This document shows positions 1-7,386 of a stretch of 28,718 nucleotides of DNA, one piece after another. The position numbers were made by a program, and so were the translations under genes. This DNA is from Mesostigma viride. Lineage: Eukaryota; Streptophyta; Mesostigmatophyceae; Mesostigmatales; Mesostigmataceae. The stretch covers positions 1-28,718 of the forward strand of contig RPFO01000825.1 of assembly GCA_009746045.1 (NCBI GenBank), given 5' to 3'. The stretch's first letter is position 1, and each line of letters opens with the position of its first letter. The notes under the pieces were generated by a model. That model was not told the DNA's origin. It worked only from the letters and a program-made list of their open reading frames with translations, and ran no database searches.

Positions 1-149
1 AACAGCACTAGGAGAATACGCTTATTCCAAGGGAATTTGTCAAACGATTTGCGCGTGTGTTCCATGTACAAGTGTTCCCATGCTAAGGAGAGGTTGACGC
101 AAATGAGATAGTACAGCAATAATGCTTTGATGATGGACACAATGATCAT
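1..149 (-). CDS. N-terminal part of a membrane-anchored protein, runs off the left edge
   Basis: An open frame on the minus strand starts at ATG 147-149 and is still open at base 1, giving 49 residues. It begins with a strongly hydrophobic stretch (MIIVSIIKALLLYYLICVNL) followed by an aromatic and charged segment, which fits a signal peptide or signal anchor. A second ATG 13 bases upstream opens another frame of about 40 codons with no clear character, so the hydrophobic frame is preferred. The gene follows the 204-1180 gene on the same strand after a 54-base gap that also holds that gene's T-rich 3' element. I do not recognise the family. Only the N-terminus is visible, so function is unknown. 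Confidence 0.5.
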   Translation of the reverse strand, partial: MIIVSIIKALLLYYLICVNLSLAWEHLYMEHTRKSFDKFPWNKRILLVL

Positions 150-152
150 GTC

Positions 153-177
153 TTTTCATTATAAAAATAAATAATAT
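153..177 (-). terminator. T-rich 3' element of the 204-1180 gene
   Basis: On the minus strand this reads as an AT-rich stretch with TTATTTTTATAATGAAAA. Very similar sequences follow the stop codons of the other three genes of the left block (1532-1553, 4597-4617, 6204-6224). The shared position suggests a transcription end or RNA 3'-processing signal. This is inferred from recurrence only. Confidence 0.4.
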
Positions 178-203
178 CACTCAATCGTGTTTCCTATACT
201 GCA

Positions 204-1180
204 TCACTTGCGCCCGAAGAGCGCAGGAATTCCCTCAGTCACGAGAAGGTCAAGCACGCCGCGGAGGAACTGCTTCTCCTCGGCCCTGTTCATGGGCTGC
301 AAGTTGACTCCAAAGGGGACAAACTCGTCCCTCTGGTCTTTGGGTTTTTCCAGGAGCTTCTTCAAGCCGTTGTCTTGGCTGTACCCCTCCAAGAGGATCT
401 TCGCCTTGAAGGGCGCGTTCCTTGCGCAATTGTGGCAGCGGACGCGGATCTGGTCCGAGAACTGGTCCGGGACAATATAGGCAGACATGACGTCGTGCAA
501 GAACCTCACCGTGCAGGTGGAGCACTCCTTCGGGGGCCAACAGCTCGCAACGTTCGAGTTCTGCAGGTAGAGAGAAGTCCCTTGCTCCCCGGCCTGCGTG
601 TCCATCTTCCAGTCCCTCACGAAACTCTGCACGAGCTCGTTCTCCTTTTCTGTTCTGACTTCGTTGTCGGCCACCTTCAACTTGCGAATTGCGATCACGA
701 CCTTCTTTTGGTAGCAGGGCTCGCACAGAGTGGTCTTGTTGCGCATATGCTGCGTTGCAGGCGTATCGTGGACGAAGGCAGCTCCAGTGACGTACGACAT
801 GCACTCCACGCACGAATAGGAGCGGCGAGGTGGCGTATCTTGCTCAGGGACTCGGTAGCGCATGAGCGAATCCGAGTACTTGTGCACGAAGTCGGCGATT
901 TGAGGATGGCCTTGACGCAGCCGTCGCACTTGCACTCGACGGAGCCTTGGTCGTTTTTGAAGAGGTAGAAAAAGTCCGTCGGCATGTGGAAACAGGTGTC
1001 GCAGATACGCGGCCTCACCAAGTCGAAAGCGGAGTCCTTGACGGGGTTCGACTCGTCGCTGTGCTCCACGAGGACAGGCTTCTTGCAGGCGTGCTTCTTT
1101 CGCTTGGATATGGCTGCCAAGGAGAGAGGGAACAGCGGGGTGTTGTTGAGGCGAACAGAGGACCTGGTAGCGGGAGCCAT
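204..1180 (-). CDS. Cys-rich putative zinc-binding protein, frame broken once
   Basis: The N-terminal part reads from ATG 1178-1180; the C-terminal part lies in the neighbouring frame and ends at the stop at 204-206. The switch falls at an AAA run (899-901), where one more A would join the two. Together they give about 325 residues. The first part has CDTC (residues 60-63) and a CKCDGC cluster (83-88); the second has CVEC, CEPC, CSTC and CHNC pairs. Six Cys clusters suggest two or three zinc-binding sites, possibly for nucleic acid or protein contacts, but I recognise no named family. Longer in-frame starts upstream lie in the leader and were rejected because this ATG sits about 76 bp after a TATA-like element, as in the neighbouring genes. 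The break could be a sequencing error or true decay. Confidence 0.7.
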
Positions 1181-1255
1181 GGATGGATGAGAGTGCGAGA
1201 GGGGTTGCGCGAGAGAAAACGAGAGCGAGATGGGAAACAAGTCGCAAACTTGGAG

Positions 1256-1263
1256 TCTTTGTA
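1256..1263 (-). promoter_or_regulatory. TATA-like element of the 204-1180 gene
   Basis: Minus-strand TACAAAGA preceded by GG, about 76-83 bp before the ATG, followed by a CT-rich leader. The position matches the better TATA elements of the 1566-2396 and 6278-7017 genes. Confidence 0.4.
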
Positions 1264-1308
1264 CCTCTCGGGAGCGGCTGTCCACGGGGACACAGAGTTT
1301 CGGTTACT

Positions 1309-1427
1309 TATCCACTGGATTTCGGTTACGAGCGGCGCGGCGCTGTACGGCCTTATCCACGGGAATTCGGTTACAAACGACGCGACGCCGTACGGGCTTA
1401 TCAACAGGGTTTCAGTTACGACTTACG
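1309..1427. repeat. 45-bp tandem repeat in the upstream region
   Basis: Two full 45-bp units (1309-1353, 1354-1398) and a partial third, each starting TATCCACnGG or a variant, then TTCGGTTAC and a GC-rich tail ending near GTACGG. CGGTTAC and CCACGGG words also dominate the upstream regions of the other left-block genes. Probably cis-regulatory sites of the 204-1180 gene; no factor is known. Confidence 0.65.
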
Positions 1428-1531
1428 GATAGTGTACGGACGCCGTCCTAAAATACTACTTGAAGTATTTTGCCACTTGGCATGCAATTGTGTTTGACTC
1501 ATTGTTGGTATTCAAGTTTGTGTGAAAATGG

Positions 1532-1553
1532 TTTTTCATTAATAAAAATAATA
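1532..1553 (-). terminator. T-rich 3' element of the 1566-2396 gene
   Basis: Minus-strand TATTTTTATTAATGAAAAAC lies just past the stop codon and matches the elements after the other three left-block genes. Probable transcription end or processing signal. Confidence 0.4.
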
Positions 1554-1565
1554 CACAAGGATCAT

Positions 1566-2396
1566 TTACTGAACCAGAGATACATCCACTTGCTTTCCAG
1601 CAACGACAATTTCAGTGGAAGGATTAGCCTTTTTCATCTCGGCCTGCATCCTATCAATGTGGTCTTCCCGGATCCTCTGGCACTGCTCCTGCCAGGCACG
1701 TTTCTCAGCATCCTGAATCTCCACCCAAGCCGCTTCTTTCTTCCTTTGAATTTCCTGAATTTCCTCCGTGGGTCCAGCGAGCTGGTCCGCGGAAACCAGG
1801 CGAGAGGTGATAGGCATCCAGTGACCTCTCAGGGGGATGTTATATCTCTCAATGGCTTTCTCCAAGCGCGTCTTCGGGGCGCCGGGGGCGGAGGGAAGCA
1901 GATCCTTCTCGGTCATGTCGGCCACGGAGAACGCCGGAGGCCAGATGATGCCCACGTTGAGAATCGTGTAAGGCTGCTTAGCCGTGTTGATGGGCCAGTT
2001 GACCAGGATCAGCTCCGGGGAAGGATTCCATACCGCGTCAAAGCCGAAAGGCCTTGTTTTGACCACTTTCCCGTCCCTCACGGTCATCCCATAAGAAGCC
2101 ACACATTTGCTGTTCTTGGCATTAGTGGGAGAAACGAGCATGCAATGCGCATAAAGCATGTCCAGAGAGGTTGCGAAGCCCCCCATGCTCGCATAGCGCT
2201 CCATAACGTGAGCTGTCACCTTGGTGATCGTACACATCCCCGTTCGCACGGTTTCAGCCGCGAGTGCTCCCACAACATCGAGTTCCCCCACGCACAAGAC
2301 ATTGTACTCAGAGAAGTCACCGAAGGGATCAGTTTTCTGACGGAGTTCATAAAGCTCTGGGACTTTGTACGTCACCAAAGTGGACTGGTCGGCCAT
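1566..2396 (-). CDS. Uncharacterised 276-residue protein with charged C-terminal helix
   Basis: One intact frame from ATG 2394-2396 to a stop at 1566-1568. The first two thirds look globular, with regular hydrophobic spacing and several Cys; the last third (about residues 205-260) is rich in Glu, Lys, Gln and Arg and should be a long helix or coiled coil. No signal peptide or membrane segment is visible. I recognise no family. A good TATA box lies about 75 bp upstream (2471-2477), followed by a leader ending in a (CT)n run just before the ATG. It is the only one of the four left-block genes without a frame break. Confidence 0.85.
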   Translation of the reverse strand: MADQSTLVTYKVPELYELRQKTDPFGDFSEYNVLCVGELDVVGALAAETVRTGMCTITKVTAHVMERYASMGGFATSLDMLYAHCMLVSPTNAKNSKCVASYGMTVRDGKVVKTRPFGFDAVWNPSPELILVNWPINTAKQPYTILNVGIIWPPAFSVADMTEKDLLPSAPGAPKTRLEKAIERYNIPLRGHWMPITSRLVSADQLAGPTEEIQEIQRKKEAAWVEIQDAEKRAWQEQCQRIREDHIDRMQAEMKKANPSTEIVVAGKQVDVSLVQ

Positions 2397-2470
2397 AGCT
2401 GAGAGAGAGAGAGAGTTAGATATCAGGTGCTAGTGAGAGCGAGGTGAGAGCCCCGTGGTCGTGCACCGGG

Positions 2471-2477
2471 TTTTATA
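2471..2477 (-). promoter_or_regulatory. TATA box of the 1566-2396 gene
   Basis: Minus-strand GGTATAAAACCC, 75 bp before the ATG, with a CT-rich leader between. It matches the element before the 6278-7017 gene in sequence and spacing. Confidence 0.65.
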
Positions 2478-2499
2478 CCTTCCAGGCCGCCGGGCGGTT

Positions 2500-2945
2500 A
2501 CAAGGTGCTGAATTAGCCACGTAGCCACTTTTCGGCCGTTACTGGGCCGCGGTCCACCACGGGGATATTTATTTCGCGGCCACGCTGCCACGGGAGAACT
2601 TTCCGGCGGTTACTTTGTCCACGGGGACAGGGTTTTCGCGGCCACGCAGCCACGGGAAAAAATATCCGGCGGTTACTTTGTCCACGGGAAAACTTTTGCG
2701 CGGTTACGGAATCGGATAGTTACGGTTACGCCGCCGCGGAAAAAAATCCCGTGGCCTTCCACGGTCCACGGGGACAAGACAGTTACGGTTACGCTTCTAG
2801 AAGAAAAAAATCCCGTGGTCGTCAGTGTCCACGTGGACAAGATATTTACGGTTACGCTTCTAGAAGAAAATTTTCCCGTGGTCGCCAGTGTCCACGGGGG
2901 CACTTTTACGCGGTTACGACGACGGTTACGGTTGCACGCGCCTAT
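2500..2945. repeat. Upstream array of CGGTTAC / CCACGGG words with 63-bp tandem units
   Basis: This stretch between two divergent genes is filled with (C)GGTTAC(G) and (T)CCACGGG(G) words. The right part has a 63-bp unit at 2794-2856 and 2857-2919, each beginning CTTCTAGAAG and followed by an A-run, CCCGTGGTCG, a GTCCACG word and a TTACGGTTACG or TTACGCGGTTACG end; a diverged earlier unit precedes them. CTTCTAGAAG is itself a palindrome. Placement between two TATA-containing promoters suggests a shared enhancer-like region, by inference. No convincing gene lies here. Confidence 0.7.
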
Positions 2946-3029
2946 CTAGCGGCTCGTGGCGAGCCACGAAGCGATATGCGGACTTCAGCACTCGACCACG
3001 GGAGATCTCGTCAAGAAGTGGCAGCAAGG

Positions 3030-3037
3030 TATAGAAG
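3030..3037 (+). promoter_or_regulatory. TATA-like element of the 3117-4542 gene
   Basis: GGTATAGAAG, 80-87 bp before the ATG at 3117, followed by a CT-rich leader ending TTTCGCAGCTATGG. It fits the arrangement seen in the other left-block genes. Confidence 0.5.
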
Positions 3038-3116
3038 CCGCCTCCCCACCTCGTCTCGCCACTCGCATCCCACTCGCTCAACGCACCCAACACTCTCCTC
3101 TCACACTTTCGCAGCT

Positions 3117-4542
3117 ATGGCGGAATACCAAGGCCCCTCGGATCTCGCCATCTTCCTGTGCGAGCGGGATATCTTCCTCAAGCGCGAAATCTATCTGGCC
3201 AGAGGCGAGGCGCATTTCGGCAAGTTCAAGAAGCCTCTCCCTTTTCCATTGTTCGAGTACAGCGGGAGGCCTTCCACCGACAAGTTCAAGCGCCATCGCA
3301 GCTCCATCCACGGCTTGAAGAATGCTCGCAGCGTTTTCCAGAAGTCCGTGCAGCTCTACAACGAGCCGACCAAATCCGCACGCCCGCTCCGTGGGATAAC
3401 TTCATTCCGTGGTCCACCAACGCCAAGAACTGGAACGACAAGATCGAGCTCAGCCTCAACGACGAGCTGGTGACGAAGGCGCACTTGCAGAGGGGGAAGA
3501 CGATCGAACTCCTCTGCGACACCACCAAAGAGATCTGCTGGAACGGCTTTATGCACTCGAGGAGCGCCAAGGACGCCGAGAAGCTGGGCCAGAAGCTGGA
3601 CATCAAGGAGCTGGTGCGCAGGAAGGACTTTTTCGACGAGAGGCGCATCTGGCTCGAGATGAGGGAGGCGGAAGACGGCAAGAAAGAACTCAGCGCGTCC
3701 GCGTCTAGGCACTCCATCAGTCGCGACGGGGGCAGGCCTTCCGCTTTGAAGTTCTTTTTCAACCACAACCCGAGATGCCCTACGACCTGATCTGGATCGT
3801 CACCAAGTCCAGATGGGTATTCAACCAGTCCGCGCCTTCGGAGGAGCAGCTCGACACCAGCGAGAGCATCGAGCCTGCGATCAAGAACATGGAGAAAGTC
3901 GTTTGCAGGCTGAGGGACATCCGGTTCAAGGTGCACATGCGGAATCCCTACCGAGACCCGATGGAATCCGAGAGGATGGAGAAGGCCTCCGAGCACGTCC
4001 CCTATTGGGTCCACAAGGGGTTCAGGGCCTTGCCCGCTTGGTGCCTGACCCCGGTGCTCGCGGATATCAAGAAGGAGCGCGCTGCGATCCCTCTGGAGCA
4101 GAGGGTCATGTACGAGTTTCCGGTCTACCACGCGCGGTTGCAGGAGGAACTCTCGGAGGAGCTGGGGGACTTCGAGAAGAAAACATATATGGATAAGGAG
4201 GATGTCGCAAAAATGCGTGCCGATTGCTTGATGCACAAGACCATGATGCTGTCGAGGCTGTTTGAGCAGGAGGAGAGGGAGCTGCAGGAGGAGAGGAGGC
4301 AGAAGGAGAAGAAGGAGCGCGAGGAGAAGATGTTGCAGGAGGAGAGGAGGAAGGCAGAGGGCATTCCGTCCGCCTTCTGCATGTGGCGCCAGGAGGAGCA
4401 GGCGCCAGTGGTGCGGGCTGTGGAGCAGGCGGCGCCGGTCGTGCAGATCACACAGATGATCCTGCGCAGCTCCTCGCGGAAGCGCGGGGAGATGGAGAAG
4501 ATGGTGACCCGTTCTCGCGCCAAGGTGGCCAGGGTTGTGTAA
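3117..4542 (+). CDS. Large charged protein with coiled-coil C-terminus, frame broken twice
   Basis: Three consecutive frames carry one protein of about 475 residues. The start is ATG 3117; the frame moves near the AAA at 3372-3374 and again between the G5 run at 3728-3732 and about 3776, then runs to the stop at 4540-4542. Both shifts need one added base. Residues in all three parts look natural, with many aromatic and charged positions. The last part holds a long Glu/Arg/Lys helix (about 4240-4365), then a basic tail. I recognise no family; the coiled coil suggests self-association or scaffolding. The leader and TATA placement match the neighbouring genes, which supports this start. The alternative is a real pseudogene, but nothing else in it looks decayed. 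Confidence 0.7.
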
Positions 4543-4573
4543 ATTAGGATGTCCTCGTACACACTTAGTCTAG

Positions 4574-4620
4574 CCCCGTGACGGGGTGTAATCTATCCTT
4601 TATTTTTTAATGAAAAAACA
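4574..4620 (+). terminator. Hairpin plus T-rich 3' element of the 3117-4542 gene
   Basis: CCCCG-TGA-CGGGG can form a short hairpin at 4574-4586, followed by CCTTTATTTTTTAATGAAAA at 4597-4616. The second part matches the elements after the other three left-block genes. Confidence 0.45.
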
Positions 4621-4702
4621 CAAGTCCAACAATGAGCCCAATCTCAACAATGAGTCACCCAAACTTTCGCGAAAAAACACAAGTCCTAAACAGCGTAGGC
4701 AG

Positions 4703-4860
4703 GTGACAGATGCGAGCATAGTCCACGGGAGTGACAGACGCAAGCATAGTCCACGGGAGTGACAGACGCAAGCATAGTCCACGGGAGTGACAGACGCAAG
4801 CATAGTCCACGGGAGTGACAGACGCAAGCATAGTCCGGCAGGTGACGGATGCGAGAAGCG
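4703..4860. repeat. 28-bp tandem repeat, about six copies
   Basis: Units start at 4703, 4731, 4759, 4787, 4815 and 4842. The core reads GTGACAGACGCAAGCATAGT followed by CCACGGGA. The inner three are identical as far as I can compare; the first and the last two are diverged. There are no variable spacers, so this is not a CRISPR array. It contains the same CCACGGGA word as the promoter regions, and GTGACAGACG recurs near 5025 in the adjacent palindrome. Open frames across it are by-products of a repeat length that avoids stops. Confidence 0.85.
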
Positions 4861-4884
4861 CGACGAGGCCCGCGGCAGTGTGGA

Positions 4885-6145
4885 GTGGAGATGGAGATAG
4901 TGGAGATTCATCTCCATACCCCCCCTCCCTTCTCCTAAAACTTTTCTGGCAGGAAATACTCACGCAAATTCCAATATTGTCCCGTGGAATCCTAACTGTC
5001 CAATTCCAAGTATTTTACGCGACCGTGACAGACGCCGGCACGGGGTGGAGATAGTGGAGATGGAGGTGGAGATAGGTACCTCCACCACTTTGACCTTTGT
5101 GTTTCGAAAAGGAGAAGGATTTTGGAGGAAAGGGACAGCGGGATCGGTTCGGGGGAGTCTCTAGGATTCCGATAAACCGGGTTTCATGACAAGTTTCTCG
5201 GTGCTCGAGAGCCAGTCCTCGGGATTCCACGGAGTGGAGATAGTGGAGATAGTGGAGATGCATCTCCATACCCCCCCCTCCTTCGAAAAACTTTTTTTGG
5301 CTGGAACGGAATGCAGTCTCTGCGCTGGCAGGTGCCGGGAAATGCTATGAATATACATAAAATTTTATGGGCAGCAGAGAGAAATAGTTATAAATATACA
5401 AAATTTTATGGGCAGCAGAGAGAAATAGTTATAAATATACAAAATTTTATGGGCAGCAGAGAGAAATAGTTATAAATATACAAAATTTTATGGGCAGCAG
5501 AGGGAAACTTTTATACTTCCCGTGGAATATATACAAAATTTTATGGGCAGCAGAGAGAAATAGTCGTAAATATACAAAATTTTATGGGCAGCAGAGAGAC
5601 AGGGCTTGGCGGCAGACGCGAGAACTCTGGTCCAGGAAAAAGTTTTTCAAGGGAGGGGGGGGTATGGAGATGAATCTCCACTATCTCCACTATCTCCACT
5701 CTGTCGAATGCCGAGAATTCTCCCCACCCGGTGGGAACTGGGTCGAGAGAGGGGCGGGCACGGAAAGCCAGAGTGTCGCCTGATCGCATCCCGCTATCCG
5801 TTTCCTCCAAAAGCCTTCTCCTTTTCAAAAAACAAAGGTCAAAGTCGTGGAGGTACCTATCTCCACCTCTATCTCCACTATCTCCACTCCGTCACCGCCC
5901 GGGAAAGTTTTTCGAGAGGAGGGGGGGGATGGAGATGAATCTCCACTATCTCCACTATCTCCACCGCCCCGCGCACCCTCTTATGCTGTCACGCGTCACC
6001 ATCGCGTAAAATACTTATAATTGGACAGTTAGGATTCCACGGGACAATATTGGAATTTGCATGAGTATTTCCTGCCAGAAAAGTTTTGGGAGAAGGGAGG
6101 GGGGGTATGGAGATGCATCTCCACTATCTCCACTATCTCCACCCC
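4885..6145. repeat. Giant imperfect palindrome with nested inverted modules
   Basis: Three blocks of the left arm are closely matched, in reverse complement and in mirror order, by the right arm: about 4890-5025 with 6003-6140, about 5042-5140 with 5780-5893, and about 5231-5300 with 5628-5702. A recurring module has GTGGAGATAGTGGAGAT, a small GGAGATnCATCTCC palindrome, a run of 7-9 C, CTCC, and AAAACTTTT-like DNA. It occurs twice in the left orientation (near 4895, 5232) and three times in the right (near 5640, 5905, 6080); the 5895-5985 copy has no partner. The centre is the 41-bp AT-rich array. No gene is credible here. The role is unknown; a replication origin, a junction or terminal hairpin of the genome, or a nest of fold-back elements are the options. 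Confidence 0.8.
5345..5600. repeat. 41-bp AT-rich tandem repeat at the palindrome centre, six copies
   Basis: Units start at 5359, 5400, 5441, 5482, 5535 and 5576. Each carries AAAATTTTATGGGCAGCAGA then GAGAAATAGTTATAAATATAC. The fourth is interrupted by CTTTTATACTTCCCGTGGAA, giving a 53-bp step. The array is itself asymmetric although it sits at the symmetry point of the surrounding inverted repeat. It has the look of an easily melted, iteron-like core; function is inferred only. Confidence 0.85.
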
Positions 6146-6203
6146 CTATGCCAGAATTAGAGGAGACTCATTGTGGGCACGCATGTTTGAGACACAAGTC
6201 GAG

Positions 6204-6224
6204 TTTGCATTAAAAATAGGATTA
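6204..6224 (-). terminator. T-rich 3' element of the 6278-7017 gene
   Basis: Minus-strand AATCCTATTTTTAATGCAAA lies about 55 bases past the stop codon. It is a weaker match to the shared 3' element of the left block. Confidence 0.35.
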
Positions 6225-6277
6225 CGAGTTTAATAAATAGGAGAGAGGGGCTGACAGAGTCCTATTCCCCACAGTTT

Positions 6278-7017
6278 TCACAGTTTGACAGAGGCGGCCA
6301 TGTCGTGCAGGCTCTTGCACGGATCGAAGGTGGCATCCAAGTCCAGATCGTCAAAGTTGCAGCCGAAGAACGTGTCATCCACGTCCAGATCCTGGCGGGG
6401 GACTTGCTCCCCACCTCCTCCTCCTCCTCGGAGGAGGTGTAAGAGTACGAGGGGACGGAGCCTTCGAAATCGCTCATCTCGTGATCGGAAGGAGCCTGCT
6501 CCTCCTCCTCCTGCTCCTCCTCCTCGACTTGGTCGACAGAAACGGGGGCCTCGCGATTTTCCCTGTCCATCCGGGCCAAACGGGCATTCTCCAGCTCGCG
6601 AGCGGCGTTTTCGCGGCCCAAAATCTCGTCGCGAGTCACCACCCAGGCGGCAAGCGGGGTGCCGCGAGAGAAATCGGAGCACCGCATGGAGAGTCTGGGC
6701 AGATCCTTGACTCTGGCGCCCATCCCGTCGTGCGGAGGCTTGAAATCGCGGCGGCGGCGGGAGGGAACGCACACCTTCTTGGGGGCGGGGAAGTTCTCCT
6801 CACGGGGCGTTTCGAAGAGCCCCATTTCCTGCTTCATCCGCTGCCATAGCTCCTCCTCCATCCTCTGCTTCTCGGCCTTGTTGCGCTTTGCGTTGGCGAG
6901 GCGTTTGGAGCGGCACTTGGAACAGCGACTCGTGCGCTTGCAACCGCGCTTGGGGAGGAACTCGGCGCTGTCCTTCGGGAAACGCAGGCCGCAATCGCGG
7001 CAGGCCGCAGTCGCCAT
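6278..7017 (-). CDS. Zinc-ribbon protein with acidic C-terminus, frame broken once
   Basis: The start is ATG 7015-7017. Residues 6-35 form a small zinc ribbon: C6-x2-C9, then C32-x2-C35, with an aromatic residue and FLPK between, like the N-terminal ribbons often found before HNH nucleases (CxxC...F...CxxC). A basic helix follows, then a low-complexity Glu/Asp segment. Around a C4 run on the plus strand (6409-6412) the frame moves; the natural end is the Asp-rich tail in the next frame, ending in MAASVKL at the stop 6278-6280. The competing frame continues to 6262 with an odd Trp-rich tail. One missing base explains it. No nuclease domain is seen; a DNA-binding or transcription role is an inference. 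Confidence 0.7.
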
Positions 7018-7386
7018 GGCAGGAAATGGAAAGGGTTCGAGAGCGTGAGAGAGAGAGCGAGAGTGCGTGCGACGAGGAGGGCGGCGGGGTTTTATACCCG
7101 CGCGGTGCTCGCCTCGCCGCGTGAAAAAATTACGCGGTCGGCGGTTAGGTTCCGTTACGTGTCCGTGGACACTCATTCTGGCGCGAGACGCGCCACGTCT
7201 CCTCCGAAAACCGTTACATCCCCGTGCCGGGCCGCGGTTACGGACGGACTAGACGGCGGTTACGCGCCGACCGCCAGCCGTTACGGTACCACGGGCCGAC
7301 CAGCGGGCCACGGGACGACCCAGAGCCGGTACACCGCAGGGACCCAGGAGGGGGCCCTGGGAGGGACCCAAGGGGGGCTGGAGGGG
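7018..7386 (-). promoter_or_regulatory. Promoter region of the 6278-7017 gene
   Basis: A TATA box (minus TATAAAA, 7090-7096, preceded by GGG) lies 73-79 bp before the ATG, with a CT-rich leader. Further upstream are many GGTTACG/CGTTAC words and GC-rich stretches, as before the other left-block genes. The 3' end of the 7387-9129 gene abuts on the right. No further gene is supported here. Confidence 0.6.

Noticed and set aside
250-968. Long plus- and minus-strand frames opposite the 204-1180 gene
   Set aside because: They are shadows of a GC-rich coding region; only the minus frames with regular Cys pairs have a coherent protein.
4600-5060. Open frames of 60-105 codons over the 28-bp repeats and the left arm of the palindrome
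   Set aside because: They are translations of tandem and inverted repeats, have repetitive peptides, occur on both strands, and lack promoters.
4703-5600. CRISPR arrays
   Set aside because: Both the 28-bp and the 41-bp arrays are gapless tandem repeats without spacers, and no cas-like gene is present.
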